The position numbers and the translations under genes were made by a program. The notes below the pieces were generated by a model. The model worked only from the letters and a program-made list of their open reading frames with translations. It was not told the DNA's origin and searched no databases. 14,390 nt of DNA from JBFHNV01 sp965365655 (lineage in GTDB: Bacteria > Pseudomonadota > Gammaproteobacteria > HK1): positions 1 through 14,390 of the forward strand of contig CBDUCN010000110.1 in assembly GCA_965365655.1 (NCBI GenBank), in the 5' to 3' direction. How positions within the stretch are numbered: the stretch's first letter is position 1; each line of letters starts with the position of its first letter. This document shows positions 1 through 7,238 of the stretch, in pieces.

Positions 1-321
1 CAGGGCGGGCTCGCGCCGGAGACGCTGAAGGTCGGCGACCTCGTGCTGGACACCGGCACCCTGATCGCGCGCCGCGCCGGACAGGAGCTCGCGCTCACCC
101 CGATCGGGCTCAAGCTGCTGACCGTGCTGATGCGCGCGAGCCCGCGGGTCGTGAGCCGTCGCGACCTCGAGCGCCAGGTGTGGGGCGAGGTGCTGCCCGA
201 CAGCGACACGCTGCGCAGCCACCTCTACAACCTGCGCAAGACCATCGACCGGCCGTTCGAGCACGCGCTGCTGCACACGGTGCACGGCGCGGGCTACCGG
301 CTCGCGGTCGACGATGGCTGA
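1..321 (+). CDS. OmpR/PhoB-family response regulator, C-terminal DNA-binding domain (5' partial)
   Basis: The frame is open from base 1, so the gene begins outside the window and only about 106 codons are visible. They encode the winged-helix effector domain of an OmpR/PhoB-type response regulator. Visible hallmarks are an ALTPIGLKLLTVLM stretch (first helix), a VVSRRDLERQVWG segment, the recognition-helix region SDTLRSHLYNLRKTID, and the closing wing ending HTVHGAGYRLAVDD. The receiver domain with the phospho-aspartate lies upstream and is not seen. The protein would be a cytoplasmic transcription factor phosphorylated by the histidine kinase encoded 232 bp downstream on the same strand. Its likely targets include the phased CTTCAC repeats before the lipid operon (inference). 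Family assignment is firm; the specific regulator is not identified. Confidence 0.92.
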   Translation, partial: QGGLAPETLKVGDLVLDTGTLIARRAGQELALTPIGLKLLTVLMRASPRVVSRRDLERQVWGEVLPDSDTLRSHLYNLRKTIDRPFEHALLHTVHGAGYRLAVDDG

Positions 322-463
322 CGGCCCGTGCCGGCTCGCAGGCGGGGACCGCCGCGCGGTGTGCGCGGCAACGCGGCGCGCGCCTTCGCCCGGCAGGCCG
401 TCGATCCCCGACGGCCTGCACGCGGCACGGGGACCTGCCGGCACGCATCGGTCGCGCACGTGA

Positions 464-494
464 CCGCTTCGCGAAGCGGGCGGGTGACCGCCCG
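464..494 (+). other. Two adjacent hairpin-forming inverted repeats between response regulator and kinase genes
   Basis: Bases 464-479 read CCGCTTCGCGAAGCGG, a perfect 16-base palindrome. It is followed directly by CGGGCGG-GTGA-CCGCCCG, a perfect 7-bp stem with a GTGA tetraloop (ends near 494). The octamer GTGACCGC occurs at 460-467 and again at 484-491. No T-tract follows, so this is not a canonical intrinsic terminator. It could be an RNA processing, attenuation or mRNA-stability element lowering kinase expression relative to the regulator. The remainder of the 322-553 gap shows no convincing gene. Confidence 0.35.
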
Positions 495-553
495 GGACAT
501 CGACATGGCCGCGAAGCGAGTCGGAATTCGACGCGGCGTCGGACTTCGAGAGC

Positions 554-1933
554 GTGTCAGTGCCCGCTAGCGTCCGCGGCGCCCGCCGCGGCCTGGGGCG
601 CACGCTGGGGCGCGCGTTCCTGCTGCAGGCCTTGGCCATCGGCGCGACCGCTGTCATCAGCGTGTGGGCCGCCGCGTTCACCATCGAGGAGGTCCTGATC
701 AAGCAGGCGCTGGCGCAGGAGGCGCAGCACTTCTGGGACGGGCGCGCGCGCCGACCCGGCTTCCCGGTTCCGGACACCCGCAACCTCACCGGCTACCTCG
801 CGGTCGGCGGCGACGACGACGCCTTCCCGGCGGCGCTGCGCGGTCTCGCGCCCGGCTACCACCGCCTGTCCAGCGCGTCGGACCTCACCGTCGCGTACGT
901 CGAGCAGCGCGGCGACCGGCGCCTCGCGCTGGTGTTCGACGGCGAGCAGGTGCGCGAGCTGTCGGTGTACTTCGGGCTGGTGCCGCTCGGGCTGGTACTG
1001 ACGCTGCTCTACCTCGCCGCGTGGCTCGCATACCGCGCGGCGCGGCGCGCGGTGTCGCCTCTGGAGTGGCTGGCCCGCGAGGTGCACAACCTCGATCCGG
1101 AACGCCCGGACCCGAACGCGTTCGCCGCCGAGCGCATCCCGGGACGCCCGGACAGCGAGGTGGTGGATCTCGCCGACGCGCTCGCGCGCCTCGCGCGGCG
1201 GGTGAACGAGTTCCTCGAGCGCGAGCGCCTGTTCACGCGCGACGCCAGCCACGAGCTGCGCAGCCCGCTCACCGTGATCCGCCTCGCCGCCGACATGCTG
1301 CTCTCGGAGCAGGAGCTTGACCGTCCGGCGCGCAACTCGGTGCTGCGCATCAAGCGCGCCGCGCACGACATGGAGGAGCTCACCGACGCGTTCCTGCTGC
1401 TGGCCCGCGACTCGGATCAGGGCCTCGCGATGGAGCCGGTATGGGTCAACGACGTGGTCGCGGAGGAGGTCGAGCGTGCGCGCCTGCTGGCCCGCGAGCG
1501 CCCGCTGACCGTACGGCTCGACGAGGAGTGCCGGATGCAGGTCGTGTCCTCCGCGCAGGTGCTCTCCGTGATGGTGGGCAACCTGCTGCGCAACGCCGTC
1601 GCGTACACCGACGAGGGCGAGGTGTGCGCCCGCATCGGCCGCGGGTTCGTCGAGATCCGCGACAGCGGTCCGGGCATCCCCGACGAGCACGTGGACAAGG
1701 TGTTCCGCCCGTTCTACCGCGCAGGGGCGCCGGCGCGGGAGCCGTCTGCGGCGCCGCGGCCCGCCGCGGACAGCCCCGGGCGCCGGCCGCGGGGCGGGCA
1801 CGGCGTCGGGCTCACCATCGTGAAGCGCTTCTCCGACCGCTTCGGCTGGCCCGTGCGCATCGACAGCACGCCGGGCGAGGGCACCCGCGTGGTGGTCGAA
1901 TTCCCGCACGCGAGCGTGCGCGAGCTCGACTGA
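554..1933 (+). CDS. Two-component sensor histidine kinase (HAMP, HisKA, HATPase_c)
   Basis: This 459-residue inner-membrane sensor kinase has a short basic N-terminus, a first transmembrane helix at about residues 21-42 and a periplasmic sensor loop of roughly 95 residues. A second helix follows at about 139-160, then a HAMP linker. The dimerisation/phosphorylation box is DASHELRSPLTVIRL with the phospho-acceptor His233. The ATPase domain shows the N-box NLLRNAVAYTDEG (Asn343, Asn347), G1 DSGPGIPD (from Asp370), F-box FRPFY (384-388) and G2 GHGVGL (415-420). About 20 Ala/Pro/Arg-rich residues (392-414) lengthen the ATP lid. The start is a GTG; the frame is open only back to base 488, no ATG is available, and GTG at 560 is an alternative. 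It presumably phosphorylates the response regulator upstream. The periplasmic sensor resembles nothing I recognise, so the signal is unknown; a membrane or lipid cue would fit the neighbouring operon. Confidence 0.93.
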   Translation: MSVPASVRGARRGLGRTLGRAFLLQALAIGATAVISVWAAAFTIEEVLIKQALAQEAQHFWDGRARRPGFPVPDTRNLTGYLAVGGDDDAFPAALRGLAPGYHRLSSASDLTVAYVEQRGDRRLALVFDGEQVRELSVYFGLVPLGLVLTLLYLAAWLAYRAARRAVSPLEWLAREVHNLDPERPDPNAFAAERIPGRPDSEVVDLADALARLARRVNEFLERERLFTRDASHELRSPLTVIRLAADMLLSEQELDRPARNSVLRIKRAAHDMEELTDAFLLLARDSDQGLAMEPVWVNDVVAEEVERARLLARERPLTVRLDEECRMQVVSSAQVLSVMVGNLLRNAVAYTDEGEVCARIGRGFVEIRDSGPGIPDEHVDKVFRPFYRAGAPAREPSAAPRPAADSPGRRPRGGHGVGLTIVKRFSDRFGWPVRIDSTPGEGTRVVVEFPHASVRELD

Positions 1934-2093
1934 CCCGCGCCACGTCCGGCACCAGCCGCCGCGCGCGGCGGCGCCGCCGTGCCGGGCGCCGCGGGACGCC
2001 CGCACGGGCCGACCCGGCGCCTCGCGCGGACCGCCGCGCGGGCCCCCGTCCCATCCCGCTCGCAGCGCCGGGGTCCGTGGCCGGCGGGGCCTT

Positions 2094-2142
2094 CTTCACG
2101 CCGCCTTCACATCCGCCGCATGCGGCCTTCACGCGTCTTCAC
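2094..2142 (+). promoter_or_regulatory. Helically phased CTTCAC direct repeats, candidate response-regulator operator
   Basis: CTTCAC occurs at 2094-2099, 2105-2110, 2127-2132 and 2137-2142. Start-to-start distances are 11, 22 and 10 bp, so all copies lie on nearly the same face of the helix with one missing turn in the middle. Three of the four are preceded by pyrimidines. Tandem direct repeats of about 11 bp are the usual binding layout of OmpR/PhoB-family regulators, and such a regulator is encoded immediately upstream. The site lies between the kinase gene and the desaturase gene, where the lipid-operon promoter should be. No clear -35/-10 pair can be read beside it, which would suit an activated promoter. 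Binding is inferred. Confidence 0.55.
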
Positions 2143-2183
2143 GCATCGTGCCGCGCCATGAGCACGAGACGGAGCACCCGGAA

Positions 2184-3134
2184 TTGAGCACGCACGCGGA
2201 GCAGCCCTGGCGCCGGGCCTGGTGGTGGCTGCTGAACGACGAGCGCGCATTCGGCGCGCCGGACGAGGCGTCGCGCCAGCGCATCGACTGGCTTCGCGCG
2301 GTCCCGTTCATCGCGATCCACCTCGCGTGCCTCGCGGTGCTGGCGGTCGGGGTGAGCCCGGTCGCGGTCGCGGTGGCGGTCGCGCTGTACCTGGTCCGCA
2401 TGTTCTTCGTCACCGCGTTCTTTCATCGCTACTTCGCGCACCGCGCGTTCCGCGCGTCGCGCGGCGTGCAGTTCGCGATGGCGGTGCTCGGCTGCACCGC
2501 CGGGCAGCGCGGCCCGCTGTGGTGGGCCGGGCACCACCGCGAGCACCATGTCACGGCGGACACCGCCGACGACCCGCATTCGCCCGACCACCGCGGCGTC
2601 CTGTTCAGCCACACCCTGTGGTTCCTGACCCGCGGCGCGTTCGCGACGCCCGCACACCGCGTGCGCGACTGGCTGCGCTTCCCGGAGCTGCGTTGGCTGG
2701 AGCGCCTCGACTGGCTCCCGTTCGTCGCGCTCGCGTTCGCGTGCTACGCCCTCGGCGCGTGGCTGGAGCGCGCCGCGCCGTCGCTCGGCACGGACGGCCC
2801 GCAGATGCTGGTGTGGGGCTTCTTCGTGTCCACCGTCGTGCTCTACCACGCGACCTACACCATCAACTCGCTGGCGCACCGCTTCGGGCGGCGCCGCTAC
2901 GCGACCCGCGACAGCAGCCGTAACAACGTCTGGCTCGCGCTGCTGACGCTGGGCGAGGGCTGGCACAACAATCATCACTATTACCCGGCCTCCGCGCGCC
3001 AGGGCTTCTTCTGGTGGGAGCTCGACGTCTCCTACCTGCTGCTGCGCGTGATGGCGGCGCTGGGGCTGGTGCGCGATCTCCGCCCGGTACCCGCGCGCGT
3101 GCTGGCCGGGCAGCGCACCGGGGGGGCCGCCTGA
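2184..3134 (+). CDS. Membrane fatty acid desaturase (acyl-CoA/acyl-lipid delta-9 type)
   Basis: This is a di-iron membrane desaturase that introduces a cis double bond into a fatty acyl chain using O2. All three histidine boxes are present: HRYFAH (HX4H, His81-His86), HREHH (HXXHH, His118-His122) and HNNHH (HXXHH, His261-His265). These are numbered from the start chosen here. Hydrophobic blocks lie on both sides of the first box and between boxes two and three, the usual two-hairpin membrane topology. The start is uncertain. TTG at 2184 has GGAG nine bases upstream and gives 316 residues. GTG at 2148 gives 328 but lacks a Shine-Dalgarno sequence and sits close behind the CTTCAC repeats. It is the first gene of the lipid operon, and its stop shares one base with the next start. 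It probably supplies the unsaturated chain that the downstream methyltransferases act on (inference). Confidence 0.9.
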   Translation: MSTHAEQPWRRAWWWLLNDERAFGAPDEASRQRIDWLRAVPFIAIHLACLAVLAVGVSPVAVAVAVALYLVRMFFVTAFFHRYFAHRAFRASRGVQFAMAVLGCTAGQRGPLWWAGHHREHHVTADTADDPHSPDHRGVLFSHTLWFLTRGAFATPAHRVRDWLRFPELRWLERLDWLPFVALAFACYALGAWLERAAPSLGTDGPQMLVWGFFVSTVVLYHATYTINSLAHRFGRRRYATRDSSRNNVWLALLTLGEGWHNNHHYYPASARQGFFWWELDVSYLLLRVMAALGLVRDLRPVPARVLAGQRTGGAA

Positions 3135-4474
3135 TGCGTATCGCCGTGATCGGCGCTGGCGTCGCCGGCCTCACCGCGGCGCGCGTGCTCGGCGCGCGCC
3201 ACGACGTGACCGTGCTCGAGGCGGGCCACTACCCGGGCGGGCACACCAACACCATCGACGTCCGGGATGCCCGCGCGGGCGGCGACGCGCGGACGCTCGC
3301 GGTGGACACCGGCTTCATCGTCTTCAACGAGCCGAACTACCCGAACCTGTGCCGCCTGTTCGACGCGCTGGGCGTCGCGTCGCGCGACTCCGACATGAGC
3401 TTCAGCGTGCACTGCGAGAAGAGCGGCATCGAGTGGAACGGCTCGTCGCTGTCACAGGTCTTCGCGCAGCGCAGCAACCTGCTCAGGCCGTCGCACTGGC
3501 GCATGCTCGCCGACATCGTGCGCTTCCACCGCGAGGCCCCGGCCGCGCTCGCGGGCCTGGACGACACCGTCACGGTGGACGCGTGGCTCGCGCGCGAGGG
3601 CTACGGGCGCGGCTTCGGCGAGCGCTACCTGCTGCCGCTGGGCGCGTCGTTGTGGTCGTGCAGCGCCGAGCGCTTCGGCACCTTCCCGATGCGCTTCGTG
3701 ATCGAGTTCCTGCACAACCACCGCATGCTGCAGGTCGAGGGCCGGCCGGTGTGGAAGACGGTCGCGGGCGGCTCGCGGGAGTACGTGAAGCGCCTGATCG
3801 CGCCGTTCGCGGACCGCATCCGGCTGAACACGCCGGTGGCCGCGGTGCGCCGCGGCGCGGGCGGCGTCACCGTGCGCATCGCGGACGGGGGCGAGGAGCG
3901 CTTCGACGAGGTCGTGATGGCCTGCCACGCCGACCAGACGCTGCGCATGCTGAGCGACGCCGACGACACCGAGCGCGAGGTCCTGGCCGCGTTCCCGTAC
4001 CAGCCGAACGAGGCCGTGCTTCATACCGACACCCGTCTGCTGCCCGAGCGCCGCAGCGCGTGGGCGAGCTGGAACTACCGCATCCCGGCGCACGCGCAGG
4101 CCGACGTCAGCGTGACCTACGACATGAACATGCTGCAGGGGCTGGAGTCCGACACCACCTGGTGCGTGTCGCTGAACCCCGGGCACGCGGTGGACCCGGC
4201 AAAGGTGGTGCGCCGGATCCGCTACGAGCACCCGCTGTTCACGACCGGGCGCGCGGCCGCGCAGGCGCGCCACGCCGAGCTCATCCGCCGCCGCGGCGTG
4301 TCCCTGTGCGGCGCGTACTGGGGCTTCGGCTTCCACGAGGACGGCGTGCGCAGCGCGCTCGCGGTGTGCGCGGCCTTCGGGCGCGGTCTCGACGACGTCG
4401 ATGCACCGCACGGGCGCACCGCGGCGGCCGGCCCGAGCGCCGCTGCCGCGAAGCCCTCGCGCGCAGCCGCCTGA
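3134..4474 (+). CDS. FAD-dependent oxidoreductase (COG2907-like, amine-oxidase fold)
   Basis: This is a 446-residue flavoprotein. The N-terminus MRIAVIGAGVAGLTAARVL is a dinucleotide-binding Rossmann motif (GxGxxG at residues 7-12), followed by VTVLEAGHYPGGHTNT, the ribose-binding acidic end of strand 2 and the GG doublet typical of amine-oxidase/desaturase-like flavoproteins. The C-terminus has the family-like GVSLCGAYWGFGFHEDGV segment that closes the FAD site. Members of this family regularly sit beside DUF1365 and CFA-synthase-like genes, exactly as here. Related clusters are reported to affect membrane lipids and singlet-oxygen responses in Rhodobacter sphaeroides (from memory). The substrate is not proven; oxidation of a modified acyl chain is the likeliest role. 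The ATG overlaps the desaturase stop by one base (TGATG), suggesting translational coupling. The last 20 residues are an Ala-rich tail of no obvious function. Confidence 0.88.
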   Translation: MRIAVIGAGVAGLTAARVLGARHDVTVLEAGHYPGGHTNTIDVRDARAGGDARTLAVDTGFIVFNEPNYPNLCRLFDALGVASRDSDMSFSVHCEKSGIEWNGSSLSQVFAQRSNLLRPSHWRMLADIVRFHREAPAALAGLDDTVTVDAWLAREGYGRGFGERYLLPLGASLWSCSAERFGTFPMRFVIEFLHNHRMLQVEGRPVWKTVAGGSREYVKRLIAPFADRIRLNTPVAAVRRGAGGVTVRIADGGEERFDEVVMACHADQTLRMLSDADDTEREVLAAFPYQPNEAVLHTDTRLLPERRSAWASWNYRIPAHAQADVSVTYDMNMLQGLESDTTWCVSLNPGHAVDPAKVVRRIRYEHPLFTTGRAAAQARHAELIRRRGVSLCGAYWGFGFHEDGVRSALAVCAAFGRGLDDVDAPHGRTAAAGPSAAAAKPSRAAA

Positions 4475-4492
4475 GCCCGCCCGGGAACGCCG

Positions 4493-5407
4493 ATGAACGA
4501 CTCCGCCATCGATGCCGCGACCGACACCGTGCACGGCGCGACGCGCCGCGCCACGGCGGTCACGGCGGCCCGACCCGTGCACAGCCGCGTCTACGAGGGC
4601 GTCGTGCAGCACGACCGCCGCGCGCCGCGCCGTCACCGCTTCCGCTACCGCGTGTGCCAGCTCTACCTGGACCTGGACGAGCTGCCGGAGATCTTCGATC
4701 GGCGCTGGCTGTGGTCGGCGCGCGGCCCCGCGCTCGCACGCTTCGACCGCCGCGACCACCTGGGCCCGGCCGAGGTCCCGCTCGACGACGCGGTGCGCGA
4801 CCTGGTCGAACGCGAGACCGGTGCGCGTCCCGGCGGACCGATCCGCCTGCTCACGCACCTGCGCTACTTCGGCTACGGCATGAACCCGGTGAGCTTCTAC
4901 TACTGCTTCGACGCCGCCGGGCGCGACGTGGAGTTCGTGGTCGCCGAGATCAACAACACGCCGTGGGGCGAGCAGCACTGCTACGTGCTGGACTGCCGCG
5001 AGCAACCGGCCCCGGAGTCGGGCTGGCGATTCACGCTCGAGAAGCGGTTCCACGTCTCGCCGTTCATGTCCATGCAGCAGCGATATCACTGGCGCCTGTG
5101 GCCGCCGGGCGAGCGGCTGCGGGTGCACATGGAGAACGAGGAGGACGGCGAGCGCCTGTTCAGCGCGACCCTCGCGATGCGCGAGCGGGCGTTGGACGGC
5201 CGCGGCCTCGCGCGCGTGCTCGCGCGCTACCCGCTGATGACCGCGCAGGTCATCACCGCGATCTACTGGCAGGCGCTCAAGCTATGGCTGAAGCGCGTGC
5301 CGGTGCACGACCACCCGGGCAGCACGCCCGGACCGCGGACGCCCGGCGCGGCGTCCGGCTGGCACACCCAACGCGGGCATGACCCGTCCAGCGAGGTGAT
5401 CCGATGA
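4493..5407 (+). CDS. DUF1365 domain protein of lipid-modification operon
   Basis: This 304-residue protein matches the DUF1365 family by several conserved blocks. These are SRVYEGVVQHDRR then HRFRYRVCQLYLDLDEL (from about residue 30), LRYFGYGMNPVSFYYCFD (124-141), EINNTPWGEQHCYVLD, and KRFHVSPFMSMQQRYHW. The first 25-30 residues are a low-complexity extension before the conserved part. No biochemical function is firmly established for the family. Its constant association with COG2907 flavoproteins and CFA-like methyltransferases suggests a step or accessory role in acyl-chain modification. It begins 18 bases after the flavoprotein gene, and its TGA overlaps the following ATG by four bases (ATGA), so the genes are probably co-translated. 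There is no signal peptide or convincing transmembrane helix. Confidence 0.9.
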   Translation: MNDSAIDAATDTVHGATRRATAVTAARPVHSRVYEGVVQHDRRAPRRHRFRYRVCQLYLDLDELPEIFDRRWLWSARGPALARFDRRDHLGPAEVPLDDAVRDLVERETGARPGGPIRLLTHLRYFGYGMNPVSFYYCFDAAGRDVEFVVAEINNTPWGEQHCYVLDCREQPAPESGWRFTLEKRFHVSPFMSMQQRYHWRLWPPGERLRVHMENEEDGERLFSATLAMRERALDGRGLARVLARYPLMTAQVITAIYWQALKLWLKRVPVHDHPGSTPGPRTPGAASGWHTQRGHDPSSEVIR

Positions 5408-6687
5408 GTGCCGAGTCTTCCGCCGTCGCCCGCGCGCTGCCGCGCCGCCGGGGCGGCCTCTCCCACGTCGCGCGCGAGACGATGCGGCGCAAGCTTGCCG
5501 CCCTCGAGCACGGTCGCCTCACGGTGCGCGACCCGTGGGGCGAGTGGACCGCGGGCCGCGGCGCCGGCGAGGCGCGCATCGTGGTGACCGATCCCGGCTT
5601 CTACCTGGACGTCGCGTTCGAGGGGGGCCTGGGCGCGGCGCGGGCGTGGATGGACGGCCTGTGGCACAGCGACGACCTGACCGCCGTGCTGCGACTCCTG
5701 GTGCGCAACGTCGCGCTGATGGACCGCATCGAGGGCGGCAGCGCGACGCTGGCGGGCCTCGCCGCGCGCGTGCGCCACTTCCTGAACCGCAACTCGAAGG
5801 ACGGCAGCCGGCGCAACATCCACGCCCACTACGACCTCGGCAACGACCTGTTCGCGACGTTCCTGGACGGGTCCATGACCTACTCCTCCGGCGTCTACGA
5901 GCGCGAGGACGCGACGCTGGACGACGCGCAGTTCGCGAAGCTGGACCGCATCTGCCGCAAGCTGGACCTCGGGCCGGGCGACCACGTGGTCGAGATCGGA
6001 ACCGGCTGGGGCAGCTTCGCGATGCACGCCGCGACGCACTACGGTTGCCGGGTCACCACGACGACGATATCGAAGGAGCAGCATGCGCTGGCGTGCGAGC
6101 GGGTGCGCGCGGCCGGCCTCGCCGACCGGGTGGAGCTGCTGCTGTGCGACTACCGTGAGCTCGAAGGGCGCTACGACAAGCTGGTCTCCATCGAGATGAT
6201 CGAGGCGGTGGGCCACGACTACCTCCCCGAGTACTTCGCAACCTGCGCGCGGCTGCTGCGCGACGACGGCGCGATGCTGCTGCAGGGAATCACGATGCCC
6301 GACCAGCGCTACGCGAAGTACCTGCGCAGCAGCGACTTCATCCAGCAGGTGGTGTTTCCCGGCAGCTGCTGCCCGGCACTCACCGCGATGCTGGACGCGG
6401 TGCGCGGACACACCGACTTCCGCGTCGCGCACCTCGAGGACATCGGCCTGCACTACGCGCGCACGCTGCGCGAGTGGCGCGAGCGCTTCGACGCACGCGA
6501 GGACGACGTGCGCGCGCTGGGCTACCCGGAGCGCTTCCTGCGCATGTGGCGCTACTACCTGAGCTACTGCGAGGCGGGCTTCGCCGAGCGCTACACCGGC
6601 GTCGTGCAGCTCCTGCTGGAGAAGCCGGCGCGCCGCGCGGCGCCCGTTCTGGGCGCGCTGCCGGCGCCCGCGGCGGAGGCGCCGTGA
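5404..6687 (+). CDS. CFA-synthase-like SAM-dependent methyltransferase (non-canonical active site)
   Basis: This 427-residue member of the cyclopropane-fatty-acyl-phospholipid synthase family would transfer a one-carbon unit from SAM to the double bond of a membrane phospholipid acyl chain. HAHYDLGNDLF marks the start of the catalytic half, and EIGTGWGSF (residues 197-205) is the SAM-binding motif I. Aligned by eye to E. coli Cfa, Glu239 is kept (Glu267), as are Ile268 (Ile296) and Tyr317 (Tyr351). Cys139 is Ser162 (in YSSGVYE) and His266 is Gln294 (in LLQGITMP). These substitutions touch residues linked to the bicarbonate-binding active site, so the product may be a methyl or methylene branch rather than a cyclopropane (inference). 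GAGG at 5393-5396 is a good ribosome site. The gene overlaps both neighbours by four bases. Confidence 0.92.
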   Translation: MSAESSAVARALPRRRGGLSHVARETMRRKLAALEHGRLTVRDPWGEWTAGRGAGEARIVVTDPGFYLDVAFEGGLGAARAWMDGLWHSDDLTAVLRLLVRNVALMDRIEGGSATLAGLAARVRHFLNRNSKDGSRRNIHAHYDLGNDLFATFLDGSMTYSSGVYEREDATLDDAQFAKLDRICRKLDLGPGDHVVEIGTGWGSFAMHAATHYGCRVTTTTISKEQHALACERVRAAGLADRVELLLCDYRELEGRYDKLVSIEMIEAVGHDYLPEYFATCARLLRDDGAMLLQGITMPDQRYAKYLRSSDFIQQVVFPGSCCPALTAMLDAVRGHTDFRVAHLEDIGLHYARTLREWRERFDAREDDVRALGYPERFLRMWRYYLSYCEAGFAERYTGVVQLLLEKPARRAAPVLGALPAPAAEAP

Positions 6688-7238
6688 CGCACCCCCTGGT
6701 CAACTTCATCGCGTTCCAGGCGTGCTGGTTCGCGAACGTGCTGGGCGCGGCGCACGGCGTCCCGTGGACGGGTCCGCTGGTCACTGCAGCATGGCTGGCG
6801 GTGCACCTGGGCGCGCTGCGCGCGCAGGCGCCGCTCGAGGCGCGGGTGCTGATCGCCGCCGCCGTGCTCGGCTGGCTGGCCGACTCGGGCCTCGTGATGG
6901 CCGGGCTGGTCGCATTCCCCGAGGCCGCGCGCCTCGGCGGTCCGTCGCCGGTGTGGATGGTCGCGCTGTGGGTGGTGTTCGCGTCGACCTTGCGCCATTC
7001 GCTCGGCTGGCTGCGCGGGCGCTGGCTGCTCGGCGCGGCGCTGGGCGCCGTGGGCGGGCCGCTGGCCTACCTCGGCGGCGAGGCGCTGGGCGCGATCGCG
7101 GTCGCGGGCACGGCGGGCGTCGCGGCGGTCGCGGTGCAGTACGCGCTCGCGACCCCGCTGCTGCTGGCCGTGGTGCACCACGCCGAGCAGGCGCGCGGCG
7201 CGGCCCTGAGCACCCGCGCCGAGGAGGCGGGCTCGTGA
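6684..7238 (+). CDS. DUF2878 family integral membrane protein
   Basis: A 184-residue, highly hydrophobic protein opening MTHPLVNFIAFQACWFANVL, the characteristic N-terminus of DUF2878 proteins. Five or so membrane helices are visible (about residues 5-25, 30-45, 52-75, 88-105 and 112-165), ending in a short polar tail. The family has no established function and is typically found in CFA/COG2907/DUF1365 clusters, as here. It likely sits in the inner membrane and may assist lipid modification or movement. The GTG start overlaps the preceding stop (GTGA) and is preceded by GGAGG; the end overlaps the next gene in the same way. An ATG start is not available at the conserved N-terminus. Confidence 0.8.
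   Translation: MTHPLVNFIAFQACWFANVLGAAHGVPWTGPLVTAAWLAVHLGALRAQAPLEARVLIAAAVLGWLADSGLVMAGLVAFPEAARLGGPSPVWMVALWVVFASTLRHSLGWLRGRWLLGAALGAVGGPLAYLGGEALGAIAVAGTAGVAAVAVQYALATPLLLAVVHHAEQARGAALSTRAEEAGS

Noticed and set aside
1955..1972. 18-base GC palindrome after the kinase gene as intrinsic terminator
   Set aside because: It is perfectly self-complementary but has no loop room and no T-tract; only G and C are involved, so chance is likely.
557..2005. A 482-codon - strand frame opposite the histidine kinase
   Set aside because: Composition is His/Arg/Ala/Val biased, and the kinase motifs on the + strand explain the coding signal.
2094..2142. CTTCAC repeats as part of a CRISPR or tandem satellite array
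   Set aside because: The units are only six bases with 4-16-base gaps and occur just four times; an operator is the better explanation.
2158..2160. ATG as the desaturase start
   Set aside because: It is out of frame with the histidine boxes and reaches a stop after nine codons.
3349..5382. A 677-codon open frame on the + strand overlapping the flavoprotein and DUF1365 genes
   Set aside because: Its translation is Arg/Ala/Gly/Pro low complexity, typical of the wrong frame in very GC-rich DNA, while the overlapping frames carry clear family motifs.
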